Source of the DNA: Paenibacillus roseus
GTDB taxonomy: Bacteria > Bacillota > Bacilli > Paenibacillales > Paenibacillaceae
Reading direction: 5' to 3'
DNA length: 64,000 bases
Assembly (NCBI RefSeq): GCF_016424485.1
Contig: NZ_JAELUP010000097.1
Span: forward strand, 56,891-120,890
Below are positions 35,558 through 43,643 of the stretch, piece after piece. Every line of letters begins with the position of its first letter. Within the stretch, counting starts at the first letter, position 1. A program made the position numbers and the translations under genes. The notes beneath the pieces are model-generated. The model was not told the DNA's origin and did no database searches. It worked only from the letters and a program-made list of their open reading frames with translations.

Positions 35558-36775
35558 ATGAATAGCACAAAAGTAAATCATAAAATGTGGTCATTATCCT
35601 TTATTTTTATTGTAGTTTCAAACGCTTTAGTTTTTATGATATTTGAAATGCTTTTGCCCACCTTACCGTTGTTTGTTAAAAATTTAGGAGGCGGGGCTAG
35701 TCAGGTTGGTTTAGTTACTGGTATATTTATGCTATCAGCTATACTGATCCGGCCATTCTCAGGCTTACTTGCGAGTAAAATGGATAAAAAGTTTTTGTTG
35801 ACTTTTGGTATTATGATTAATGCCCTTGCAACAGGTGCATATTATCTTTCAAATGATATAAGTATGTTGTTAATCATTCGTTTGATTCATGGGGCAGGAT
35901 TCGGTCTCATAACGACGTACTTTGCTACTCTTGCAGCCGAAATAGTACCTAAACAACGTCGCGGGGAAGGTATCGGCTATTTTGGTGCAGGAGAAACAGT
36001 AGCCATATCTGTTGGTCCAATGTTGGGGACCATGACACTAGAACTCTACGACTTCCAAAGGTTGTTTTTAGGGGGATTGGCCGTTTTGCTTTTAGCTGCC
36101 GTAATGGCCTTTCTTATTAAAAGAGCGCCGGAAGGAAAACAATTAGATAAAGAAACCGAGGTTAAAATGAAATTACTGGAAAAGAGGGTTCTCTTTCCTG
36201 CAATTCTCATTTTATTAGTAGGTATAGCTGCAGGGGGAATCATGTCATTCTTTTCCCTATATGCGATTGAAAAAAACTTTTCACAAGTCGGATTATTTTT
36301 CTTTGTTATTGCAGCAGCAAGTTTCTTCATTCGCTTAATTTCCGGAAAGCTCTTTGATCGATATGGACCACCTATTATCCTGATTCCAGGTTCCATTTTT
36401 TCGATTATTGCTTTAAGTACTTTGTATATCGCTACTACTGATTTTGCCTTCTTTACAGCAGCCGTCTTCTACGGTTTTGGTTTTGGCTCTCTATTACCAG
36501 CGCTTAAAACATGGGCTATCAATTTAGTTGATGAACACGAACACGTACATGCTATGGCAACTTTTTTTAACTTTTTTGATATCGGCATTGGCGGAGGCTC
36601 TCTAATACTTGGGCTAGTCGCAGCAGCAACATCTTATCAAGTGACCTATATTGTAGCCACATTCATTTATATTTTAATGTTTATGATGTATGTGGGTTAC
36701 TTGGTACTAAAAAAGCAGCAATCCAATAAGCTATATAAGTTGAACGAAAGAAAGTCAGGCAAGGCCTGCGTGTGA
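35558..36775 (+). CDS. MFS drug/metabolite exporter
   Basis: 405 residues with 12 predicted helices, DHA1-like. The first-loop motif appears as GLLASKMDKKFLLT, and helix 5 has GYFGAGETVAISVGPMLGT (motif C-like antiporter segment). GAGGAGAG lies 9 bases before the ATG; a 4-codon frame ATGCTGTATGAATAG overlaps the start region. The coding sequence is more AT-rich than the flanking operons, suggesting separate acquisition together with the TetR gene. Substrate unknown. Confidence 0.88.
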   Translation: MNSTKVNHKMWSLSFIFIVVSNALVFMIFEMLLPTLPLFVKNLGGGASQVGLVTGIFMLSAILIRPFSGLLASKMDKKFLLTFGIMINALATGAYYLSNDISMLLIIRLIHGAGFGLITTYFATLAAEIVPKQRRGEGIGYFGAGETVAISVGPMLGTMTLELYDFQRLFLGGLAVLLLAAVMAFLIKRAPEGKQLDKETEVKMKLLEKRVLFPAILILLVGIAAGGIMSFFSLYAIEKNFSQVGLFFFVIAAASFFIRLISGKLFDRYGPPIILIPGSIFSIIALSTLYIATTDFAFFTAAVFYGFGFGSLLPALKTWAINLVDEHEHVHAMATFFNFFDIGIGGGSLILGLVAAATSYQVTYIVATFIYILMFMMYVGYLVLKKQQSNKLYKLNERKSGKACV

Positions 36776-36797
36776 AAGGTTCTTTCGTTCAACTTAT
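36735..36797 (+). repeat. 18-bp perfect inverted repeat between exporter and regulator
   Basis: ATAAGTTGAACGAAAGAA (36735-36752) is exactly complementary to 36780-36797, with a 27-base loop containing the exporter stop codon and a CAGGC/GCCTG inner stem. The 3' arm ends just before the AGGAGG of the tetR-like gene. It may be an attenuator, an RNA stability element, or control translation of the regulator. Confidence 0.75.
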
Positions 36798-36811
36798 TAT
36801 AGGAGGTACAA

Positions 36812-37371
36812 ATGTCTAAAAAAAAATAAAGCAAATAGCCATTAAACATTTTTACAAGCATGGTTATGAAGGTGTTAAGATGGCGCAAATCGCTAATGAG
36901 TCCGGTATAACTAAGCAATCTATGTCTTACCATTTTCCTTCAAAAAAAGAATTGTTCAAGGAAATTTATAGTGAAGTCATAGAGGAAGAAATTTTGTTCA
37001 CTCAACAACTTTTCAATCATTTATCAAGTAAACCTTCAAAAGAAATCCTTTATACATTCTTAAAGGAGATGAAATTGCGAGCACACGATAAGATAAATTC
37101 AAGCTTTTTGCAAATCTTCTCCTTTTCTACGCCGTTAGAAATTGAATCTTTTGTTTCATCTCATTACCTTTTATATTTAGATTCTTTAAAAACAGAAATC
37201 GTAAAGGTCTTTGAGAAAGAATCACTCAATTTTACACCGGATGAGTGTTCTCTAAGCTTCATCATTTTATTCGATGGATTGATCGTTCATTTGTTATACA
37301 ATACAAAACAATCCTTCGAATATGCGCTAGATGTGTCATTTAAAATTTTTTGGAACAGTATACAAAAATAA
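36812..37371 (+). pseudogene. TetR-family regulator, frame interrupted in an A9 run
   Basis: AGGAGG and ATG at 36812 start MSKKK, then a stop. With one extra A in the nine-A run (36818-36826) the frame becomes MSKKKIKQIAIKHFYKHGYE and joins the 163-codon frame from 36880 (MAQIANESGITKQSMSYHF), giving a normal TetR N-terminal helix-turn-helix. The ligand domain and C-terminus are intact (ends KIFWNSIQK, about 186 residues in all). The break is either a recent mutation, a sequencing error, or is bridged by polymerase slippage on A9. It would repress the exporter gene upstream. Confidence 0.75.
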
Positions 37372-37430
37372 TTAGGCAAATAAGCGGTGTTAGAAGCTTT
37401 TTTTCTTCATGAATACGTGGAAGGTCCATT

Positions 37431-38189
37431 TCAGATTGCGAATTCCGGGTCCCGGTCTCGATAGTAATTGGCCAGCAGTTGCTTGGTTCGTTCCGATTTG
37501 GGATTTGAAAATACTTCTTCCCGCGCTCCGTCTTCCACGATAGCACCTTGATCGAGTACCAGCACTCTCGTAGCTATTTTACGGACAAAACTCATTTCAT
37601 GGGAAACCAGCAGCATGGTGTTTCCTTCTTCGGCAGTCTTCTTGATCGTATCCAGCACTTCTCCGGCCAATTCGGGATCGAGAGCCGAGGTCGGTTCATC
37701 GAACAACAGGAGCTGCGGCTGCATAGCCAAAGCACGTGCAATCGCTACACGCTGTTGTTGCCCGCCGGACAATTGTTTTGGGTAATGATGGATTCTATGA
37801 ATTAGGCCGACTTTTTCAAGCTGAAGCATAGCAATTTTACGCGCATCTTCTTTGGGAATTTTCTTGACGATAATTAATCCTTCCATTACGTTTTCAAGGG
37901 CTGTCTTTTGACGAAATAGGTTAAATTGCTGAAATACCATGGCCGTTCTTTTACGGAGCTCCAGTGTCTCCGCTTTTGTTCGCTTAACAATGTCAACCTT
38001 AACTTCCCCAATCTTGATCGTTCCTTTATCCGGAATTTCCAGAAGATTGATGGATCTTAACAATGTGGATTTTCCCGCGCCTGAGGAACCGATAACGGCA
38101 ACAATCTCTCCTGTTCGAATCGTCAAGTCAATATGATTCAGTATGGTATGAGGATGAAATGACTTTGTTAAGCCCCGAATCTCAATCAA
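37431..38189 (-). CDS. Polar amino acid ABC importer ATPase
   Basis: 252 residues of the GlnQ/TcyC type. Walker A GSSGAGKST, Q-loop VFQQFNLFRQKTALENV, signature LSGGQQQRVAIARALA, Walker B LLLFDEPTSALDP, H-loop LVSHEM. It overlaps the permease gene by 8 bases. Last gene of a five-gene unit with a glutathione-transferase-like protein and an acetyltransferase; cystine or another sulfur amino acid is the likely cargo (inference from similarity in layout to B. subtilis tcy/ytm operons). Confidence 0.93.
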   Translation of the reverse strand: MIEIRGLTKSFHPHTILNHIDLTIRTGEIVAVIGSSGAGKSTLLRSINLLEIPDKGTIKIGEVKVDIVKRTKAETLELRKRTAMVFQQFNLFRQKTALENVMEGLIIVKKIPKEDARKIAMLQLEKVGLIHRIHHYPKQLSGGQQQRVAIARALAMQPQLLLFDEPTSALDPELAGEVLDTIKKTAEEGNTMLLVSHEMSFVRKIATRVLVLDQGAIVEDGAREEVFSNPKSERTKQLLANYYRDRDPEFAI

Positions 38190-38922
38190 GGATCACATCC
38201 CCTTTTCTTTTCCTCATACTCTTGAAATCAATATCAAGTCGTTTTTCCAAGAATACAATCGCCCGCTCAATCAATATCGTCATCGCCCAATAAATCAAGG
38301 CCACCGCAACATAGGACTCGAAAAACCGAAGATTATTTCCGGCCAAAATCCGCGATTGTGCCGTAATTTCGACGACCGAGCAGACAAATGCAAGCGAGGT
38401 TCCCTTCATGAGTCCAATCAGGCTATTGCCCAGTGTTGGCAGAGCGACGATGAAGGCTTCCGGAAGGATGATGCGCCTTAGGACCTGTCCATACGTCATG
38501 CCTAGCGATTGAGCAGCTTCTGTCTGACCTTTGTCAACGGATAACAGGGCAGCTCGAATGACTTCTGAATTGTATGCCGCTTCATTAAGCGATAAAGTAA
38601 TCAACACATAAAAGACGGCCGGAATGGAATTCACATTGTAACTTGTCTCATGATAATAGTTGTAGTATTTCAGGAGCAGCGGAATTCCAGCATAACACAA
38701 ATACAACTGAACCAAGATAGGCGTACCCCTGATAAATGAAATAAACACAACGCTAATTTGATAAAGGACGGGGATTTTCTTCATCTTGATGATAGCAAGC
38801 AGGAGCCCCAGCAGGAGCCCCGCAATCATGGATATAACGGTAAGTTCGAGCGTTACCGGCAAGTATTTAAGCAGCTTGGGAATCAGGCTAAACACAAGCT
38901 CAATATCAAAAATAGTAGGCAT
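38182..38922 (-). CDS. Polar amino acid ABC importer permease
   Basis: 246 residues with five helices of the HisM/GlnP family. The N-terminal motif ELTVISMIAGLLLGLLLAII and the EAA-type loop AAQSLGMTYGQVLRRIILPE are clear. A single permease implies a homodimer, as in TcyB. It is 12 bases after the binding-protein gene. Confidence 0.93.
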   Translation of the reverse strand: MPTIFDIELVFSLIPKLLKYLPVTLELTVISMIAGLLLGLLLAIIKMKKIPVLYQISVVFISFIRGTPILVQLYLCYAGIPLLLKYYNYYHETSYNVNSIPAVFYVLITLSLNEAAYNSEVIRAALLSVDKGQTEAAQSLGMTYGQVLRRIILPEAFIVALPTLGNSLIGLMKGTSLAFVCSVVEITAQSRILAGNNLRFFESYVAVALIYWAMTILIERAIVFLEKRLDIDFKSMRKRKGDVILD

Positions 38923-38934
38923 AATAAGATTCCT

Positions 38935-39774
38935 TTATTGAATTTTAGGCGCAAAGTCACCATCCAGATATTGTTGGCTTATCTTGGAAATCGTACCGTC
39001 CGTAATCAATTCCTTAATTCGTTGGTTAACATCTTTAACCAGTTGTTCGCTGTTCTTGCCCTTGCTGAGGATGAGATAGCTGTACGGTACGCCAATCCGA
39101 TCAGAATCCTCCTGCGATAGCGGAATTCCGGTAAGCTTGAGATGATACTCCTTGATGTAGAGCTGAAGCATAGGGCCATCCAATATAGAGAAGTCGATCA
39201 CCCCGTCCTCCACATGCTGCAGTTGGGCTGCCAGCTCGGCCTCTGTGTATTTCAATACAACCGGCTTTTTAGCGCTATCCTTATTATAGTTTTCCAAAGC
39301 AATCGTATAGTTTACGCCGGGGTTGACTTCGGTCGTTTTACCTTCAAGATCAGAGAATGTCTTGATGTCGGTCCGACCTGCCTTGACGGCAATCACGAAT
39401 TGATTTTCGAAAATTGGGTCGGAATAAATGTACTTCTCTTTTCTTTCTTTATTGCTGCCCAAATTGTTGGCGCCGATCTGATAACGATCGGTATCCAATC
39501 CGGCAAAGATGGACGAGAATTCGGTTGTTTCAATATTTGCTTTGTATTGGGGCAGTCCTTCAAAAATCGCTTTTACGATTTGAATATCGTATCCGTCGAT
39601 TTTATTAGTGTCGTTCACAAAAGTAAAAGGCTTGGCTGAGCCTCCTGTGGCGATATTTACAGTAGTCTGTCCCCCGCTGGCTGTTTCTTTGCCAGCGTTA
39701 TTTCCGCAGGCTGTGACGACGATCAGCAGAAGTGCGGCCGTCAGAACAAATGCGAGCTTGCTTGTTTTTCTCAT
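38935..39774 (-). CDS. Amino acid ABC importer binding lipoprotein
   Basis: 279 residues, family 3 solute-binding protein. Signal with lipobox VVTACGNN, then the ligand-domain motif FTFVNDTNKIDGYDIQIVKA and the hinge strand IGANNLGSNKERKEKYIYSD. It is similar in plan to cystine-binding TcyA. It starts 3 bases after the glutathione-transferase-like gene. Confidence 0.92.
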   Translation of the reverse strand: MRKTSKLAFVLTAALLLIVVTACGNNAGKETASGGQTTVNIATGGSAKPFTFVNDTNKIDGYDIQIVKAIFEGLPQYKANIETTEFSSIFAGLDTDRYQIGANNLGSNKERKEKYIYSDPIFENQFVIAVKAGRTDIKTFSDLEGKTTEVNPGVNYTIALENYNKDSAKKPVVLKYTEAELAAQLQHVEDGVIDFSILDGPMLQLYIKEYHLKLTGIPLSQEDSDRIGVPYSYLILSKGKNSEQLVKDVNQRIKELITDGTISKISQQYLDGDFAPKIQ

Positions 39775-39777
39775 CTT

Positions 39778-40809
39778 TTAGAATCCCCCTGCCTGCCCAG
39801 TAAAAAATTTTTGCTCCGGGTCAGCGCTTTTAGTTTGTCTGTCATGCGGCGTTGACCAAAGACCTTCATAATCGATTTGATCCCAAAACCGGGTGTTGAA
39901 ATCTACAAAAAGGATCGATTTGTTTCCATTTGATTTGACTATATCCCGCAGATAAGTATTGTTCTTAAATGCCGGAATTTCGTATAAGTCGCGCGCATAA
40001 CCCCAGATGTTCTTAAAATCAACGATACGGTTGCGAAGCGGTCCTAAATATTTGAAATAGTCAGTGTCAAAGCGGGCCAGTGTAACAAACAACCGGACGT
40101 CGGAGTCCGTAACATAGTCGCCGAAGAGAAAGCGATTCGTATCCAATGTCTCTTCAATAGTATCCAACGCCGAAAATAGCTGGTTATAGGCGTCATTATA
40201 AGCTTCTATGGACCGAGCGAACATCGCCTTGTACACACCATTGTTGACGTTGTGAAACAAAAAATCGTTATACTTGTCGATTGCTTCCCTTAAGTGGATG
40301 GGATACAAATCAGGGGCCCCTGGCTTGTGAAACGGGGCGAACTCGTTCTCCAAGTAATTGGTTAACCATACGTAATCGTTATTGACGACCTTTTTCGTTG
40401 TAATATCAACTACTGCCGGCACGGTCGCCCTTCCTTCATAATTCTGCTCCGCATTCGTATATAATTCTCTCAGAAACTGTACGCCAAGCACCGGGTCGGT
40501 TCCATTCTCATCGTAGAGAAATTCCCAGCCAACATCCTGCCCATGTTCTCCATGTTTCACTAAATTAACACTTATTGCTTCTTCTAAACCCAACAGTTCC
40601 CGTACGATCGAAGTCCGATTTGACCAATGGCAGCCTTTGGACCAGATCAGACGGTAGCGCCCCGCTTCAATCGGAAGTTTGCTTTCACCATCGCCGAACG
40701 GGGTGGTAAAACGATTTTTTTGACGGTTAAAATATCCTTTTTCGTCGAGCTCATGCTCGATTTCTTTTGGTCTTGGATTGGCATTGGATTGCAAATTCTC
40801 TGTCGTCAT
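39778..40809 (-). CDS. Glutathionyl-hydroquinone reductase-like (Xi-class GST fold) protein
   Basis: 343 residues, cytosolic. An N-terminal thioredoxin fold is followed by an all-helical GST C-terminal domain (about 190-330; FLFGDYVTDSDVRLFVTLAR and ARDLYEIPAFKNN). Where Xi-class enzymes (YqjG/ECM4) have CPWA, this protein has GCHWSNR, keeping the cysteine but replacing the proline. Firmicutes usually lack glutathione, so the thiol partner may be different (bacillithiol or a small sulfur compound). Its place in an operon with a cystine-type importer and a GNAT suggests handling of an imported thio-compound. Also called only GST C-terminal domain protein in related genomes. Confidence 0.75.
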   Translation of the reverse strand: MTTENLQSNANPRPKEIEHELDEKGYFNRQKNRFTTPFGDGESKLPIEAGRYRLIWSKGCHWSNRTSIVRELLGLEEAISVNLVKHGEHGQDVGWEFLYDENGTDPVLGVQFLRELYTNAEQNYEGRATVPAVVDITTKKVVNNDYVWLTNYLENEFAPFHKPGAPDLYPIHLREAIDKYNDFLFHNVNNGVYKAMFARSIEAYNDAYNQLFSALDTIEETLDTNRFLFGDYVTDSDVRLFVTLARFDTDYFKYLGPLRNRIVDFKNIWGYARDLYEIPAFKNNTYLRDIVKSNGNKSILFVDFNTRFWDQIDYEGLWSTPHDRQTKSADPEQKFFTGQAGGF

Positions 40810-40856
40810 CGTTCTATCTCCCTTAAATTACCCTTTGATTAGACAAATATCCAAAT

Positions 40857-41279
40857 CTACTCAATAAATCCCATTTCCTCGAGCTTGTCTTCGTTCCGAT
40901 AGATAGCCATCCCGGTTTTCATTCGACGAAACCCTAGACGTTTGTAAAAATTCACCTTATCAGGGTGTGTATATAAGACGACAGTGCAGTGTTTGACGAA
41001 TTTCAACAAATCCTCAATAATCAGTCGGCCAATACCTTGATTGTGATACTCTGGAGCTACGGCAATATTATATATGGCAGCTTGGGATACACCGTCAGAG
41101 ATGGCGCGTCCGAATCCGATCAAAGTCTCGTCGTCATAAACGAAAGTAACAACGTAGCTGTTCTCGAAGGCCTGCTTATGGGCTTGGTCCAGAGCGTCGG
41201 ATAACCCGAAGTAATTCATAATTTGGGCTACACGTTCCCAGTCCCGGTTCAGACAGTCGTTATATATATTTAGTTTCAT
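40857..41279 (-). CDS. GNAT-family N-acetyltransferase
   Basis: 140 residues. The acetyl-CoA-binding motif A is IAVAPEYHNQGIGRLIIEDL, and motif B is VNFYKRLGFRRMKTGM. First gene of the unit that continues with the GST-like protein and the amino acid importer. In B. subtilis an acetyltransferase (SnaA type) acts on S-alkyl-cysteines taken up by a linked importer, so a similar detoxify-and-use role is possible here (inference). Confidence 0.88.
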   Translation of the reverse strand: MKLNIYNDCLNRDWERVAQIMNYFGLSDALDQAHKQAFENSYVVTFVYDDETLIGFGRAISDGVSQAAIYNIAVAPEYHNQGIGRLIIEDLLKFVKHCTVVLYTHPDKVNFYKRLGFRRMKTGMAIYRNEDKLEEMGFIE

Positions 41280-41557
41280 AGCCTCTCTCTTTCTGACACT
41301 GTGTTCAAAAGATAATCAAGTCCTAGTTCCAAAATGATAATCCTCTATTTATCACTCTAAATTAGAGTTATATCAAAGCCTCCTTAAACTACAATTCCGA
41401 GTAAACTCATTCGGTTTAATAGATTATATGGGGATTTAGAACGAAAATATAGTAAAAAACGGAACTATAAAAAGGACAACCTAGAGGAAAGTGATTATTA
41501 TAAAACATTAATATTATCCTATAGGAGTTATTGGGATTAGAAAGGGGAGAGGTTTTC

Positions 41558-42430
41558 ATGAGGCCGGCTAATGGAAGAACATATCCGTATCACCCGCACA
41601 TTTTCAAAAAGGTTCTGGACACATACATTGAACGCCGAACGGATGCTTCGCCCCTCTTTCAAGGCGGGCTTTTATTTTATGGATTTTATATCAATGAGTT
41701 CAATAAAAACCAGATATTCATAGCTCCCGACAGATGCCTGCATCTCGTGATTTGCTGTCACAGGGAGCATCCATCGGCCAATATTTGCGGGAATATCTTC
41801 ACAGGCAGGCAGGGTGTTTTTATCCGCTCGGAATGTGAATATTTCGTCATATGCTTCATGCCTGGATACGCGGAGTTTTTCTTTAAGTATCCGATCGGCG
41901 AATTTAGTGAGATGCAAATTCCGGTGCAAGAAGTGTTCCCCCATGCCACGGAACTGCTTGAGAAAATTGCGGAGCAATCCAGTTTCGAGGGTAGAATTCG
42001 TGCGTTCGAAATCTTTTATCTGAAGCATTTTCGCGACGATCTGAAGATTCCTCCTCTCGTCCAGTATTTAACAGAGAAAATCATTACTTCCCGGGGGGCA
42101 TTGAATGTAAAGGAATTATCTGAGGATACCGGATATTCGAGCCGTTATATGTTGAAAACCTTTGAAAAATTTGTAGGGGTGTCACCCAAGCTTCTCAGCC
42201 GTATCGTGCGCTTCCAGAATGTGCTTCATTTGCTGGAGCGTAAGCAATACAATGAGGCGCTTGATCGTATTTTCGAGATGGGTTACTTTGACCAAAATCA
42301 TTTCATAAAAGAGTTTAAGGAGTTCAGTTTCTTAACGCCAAAGAAGTATATTCAGCAAATGGAGTCCGTCCAGAGGCTGGTGAACGGACATGGTGTACCG
42401 ATTGTTCAGCAACTGGAAAGAAAAAGCTAA
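41558..42430 (+). CDS. AraC-family transcriptional regulator
   Basis: 290 residues. The C-terminal 100 residues hold the AraC double helix-turn-helix (NVKELSEDTGYSSRYMLKTF and ALDRIFEMGYFDQNHFIKEF with FLTPKKYIQQ). The N-terminal part (about 1-170) looks like a cupin-type sensor region but no motif is certain. ATG at 41558 (MRPANGRTYPYH) has AAGGGGAG upstream. It lies directly before the Fur-controlled siderophore importer; in Bacilli such regulators (Btr type) activate siderophore uptake genes, which fits. Confidence 0.87.
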   Translation: MRPANGRTYPYHPHIFKKVLDTYIERRTDASPLFQGGLLFYGFYINEFNKNQIFIAPDRCLHLVICCHREHPSANICGNIFTGRQGVFIRSECEYFVICFMPGYAEFFFKYPIGEFSEMQIPVQEVFPHATELLEKIAEQSSFEGRIRAFEIFYLKHFRDDLKIPPLVQYLTEKIITSRGALNVKELSEDTGYSSRYMLKTFEKFVGVSPKLLSRIVRFQNVLHLLERKQYNEALDRIFEMGYFDQNHFIKEFKEFSFLTPKKYIQQMESVQRLVNGHGVPIVQQLERKS

Positions 42431-42491
42431 ATTATAATCGATTCGCAGCGCACGCGAGCATTGCCCGAGCCGACTCAATTCAAGAAAACAA

Positions 42492-42544
42492 TTGACATTA
42501 AAAAAGAATGACGATATATTTATCAATGTTGATAATGATTATCA
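42492..42544 (+). promoter_or_regulatory. Fur-controlled promoter of the siderophore importer
   Basis: TTGACA (42492-42497), 17-bp spacer, TATATT (42515-42520). Just downstream TGATAATGATTATCA (42530-42544) matches the Fur box consensus closely. Iron-replete cells should shut this operon off. Confidence 0.9.
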
Positions 42545-42575
42545 GTATTAATGAATAACTTACGGAGGATATTCT

Positions 42576-42650
42576 ATGGTTCGCCTCTATACAGAAGAAG
42601 TAAGTATTGGGTTGGCATCGATCAGCGAACCAAAAAACCTATGTGTGTAA
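42576..42650 (+). pseudogene. 5' scar of a deleted siderophore ATPase gene
   Basis: GGAGG seven bases before ATG opens a 24-codon frame, MVRLYTEEVSIG then unrelated ASISEPKNLCV. The first dozen residues match the usual N-terminus of YusV/FecE-like siderophore ATPases (RLYTEEVSIGYG), and the gene sits where the operon's ATPase is expected. The body was evidently deleted with the promoter and ribosome binding site left. Alternatively it is now a short leader ORF. Confidence 0.65.
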
Positions 42651-42680
42651 CCTACAATTTATTAAAAGGAGATTCTAGTT

Positions 42681-43640
42681 ATGAAAAAGTTGTTCCTACT
42701 ACCCTTGATACTGTTGGTGCTGGCCGTTAGCGCATGCAGCAATTCAGCCCAGCAGAATAACACCTCTGCCAACACGGCCCGCACACTAGAAGCCTCAGGC
42801 AATGCAACTGCTTCCGATCATACAAAAGACACGATCACTTATCAATCCGAAGATGGACCTATTGAGGTTCCTGCTCATCCGCAGCGTGTTGTCGTCCTGG
42901 CAGGTTTTGCCGGCAATGTAATGCAGCTTGGTGTTCCACTGGCAGGTGTGACTTCATGGGAGAAGGGAAATCCACGCTTTGCAGAAGCACTTAAAGATGT
43001 GGAATCTGTCTCTGACGAAGATCTGGAGAAAATCATCGAACTGGAACCTGATTTGATTATCGGGCTTTCAATCGCCAAAAATATTGATAAATTAAAAACG
43101 ATTGCCCCTACAATAACATATACCTATGGCAAGCTGGATTTTCTGGCTCAACATTTGGAGATTGGCAAAGCATTAAATAAAGAACAAGAAGCCCAAGCCT
43201 GGATCGACAACTTCAAATCTCGGGCATCCAAGGCCGGGGAAGAAATCAAGGCAAAGATCGGGCCAGATGCAACCGTATCTGTTATTGAAAGTTCCATGAA
43301 AGAACTCTATGTATTTGGCGACAACTGGGGACGCGGAACAGAAATTTTGTACCAACAAATGGGGCTGAATATGCCTGAGAAAGTCAAAGAGAGCGCTCTT
43401 AAAGACGGTTACTACGCTTTGTCAGTGGAGGTTCTTCCACAATATGCGGGAGATTACCTCATCTTCAGTAAAGACCCTGATGCAGACAACAGTTTCCAGA
43501 ATACAGATATCTACAAAAACTTGCCTGCTGTGAAAAATAATCGTGTATTTGAAGCAAATGCGAAAGTATTTTACTTCAATGATGCGCTTACCCTGGATTA
43601 TCAACTGGACTTCTTTATCGAGCATTTTCTAGGAAAATAA
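42681..43640 (+). CDS. Ferric siderophore-binding lipoprotein
   Basis: 319 residues, class III (helical backbone) binding protein of the FecB/FhuD type. Lipobox VSACSNS (Cys19), a Ser/Thr/Asn-rich linker, then PIEVPAHPQRVVVLAGFAGN and the ELEPDLIIGLS segment. The C-terminus has the usual LTLDYQLDFFIEHF. AAAGGAG lies 9 bases before ATG. It captures a ferric siderophore (possibly Fe-citrate- or hydroxamate-like) for the two permeases that follow. Confidence 0.92.
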   Translation: MKKLFLLPLILLVLAVSACSNSAQQNNTSANTARTLEASGNATASDHTKDTITYQSEDGPIEVPAHPQRVVVLAGFAGNVMQLGVPLAGVTSWEKGNPRFAEALKDVESVSDEDLEKIIELEPDLIIGLSIAKNIDKLKTIAPTITYTYGKLDFLAQHLEIGKALNKEQEAQAWIDNFKSRASKAGEEIKAKIGPDATVSVIESSMKELYVFGDNWGRGTEILYQQMGLNMPEKVKESALKDGYYALSVEVLPQYAGDYLIFSKDPDADNSFQNTDIYKNLPAVKNNRVFEANAKVFYFNDALTLDYQLDFFIEHFLGK

Positions 43641-43643
43641 TCC

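Noticed and set aside
41357..41369. Palindrome CTCTAAATTAGAG upstream of the GNAT gene
   Set aside because: Short and AT-rich; could be an operator of the sulfur operon but too likely by chance.
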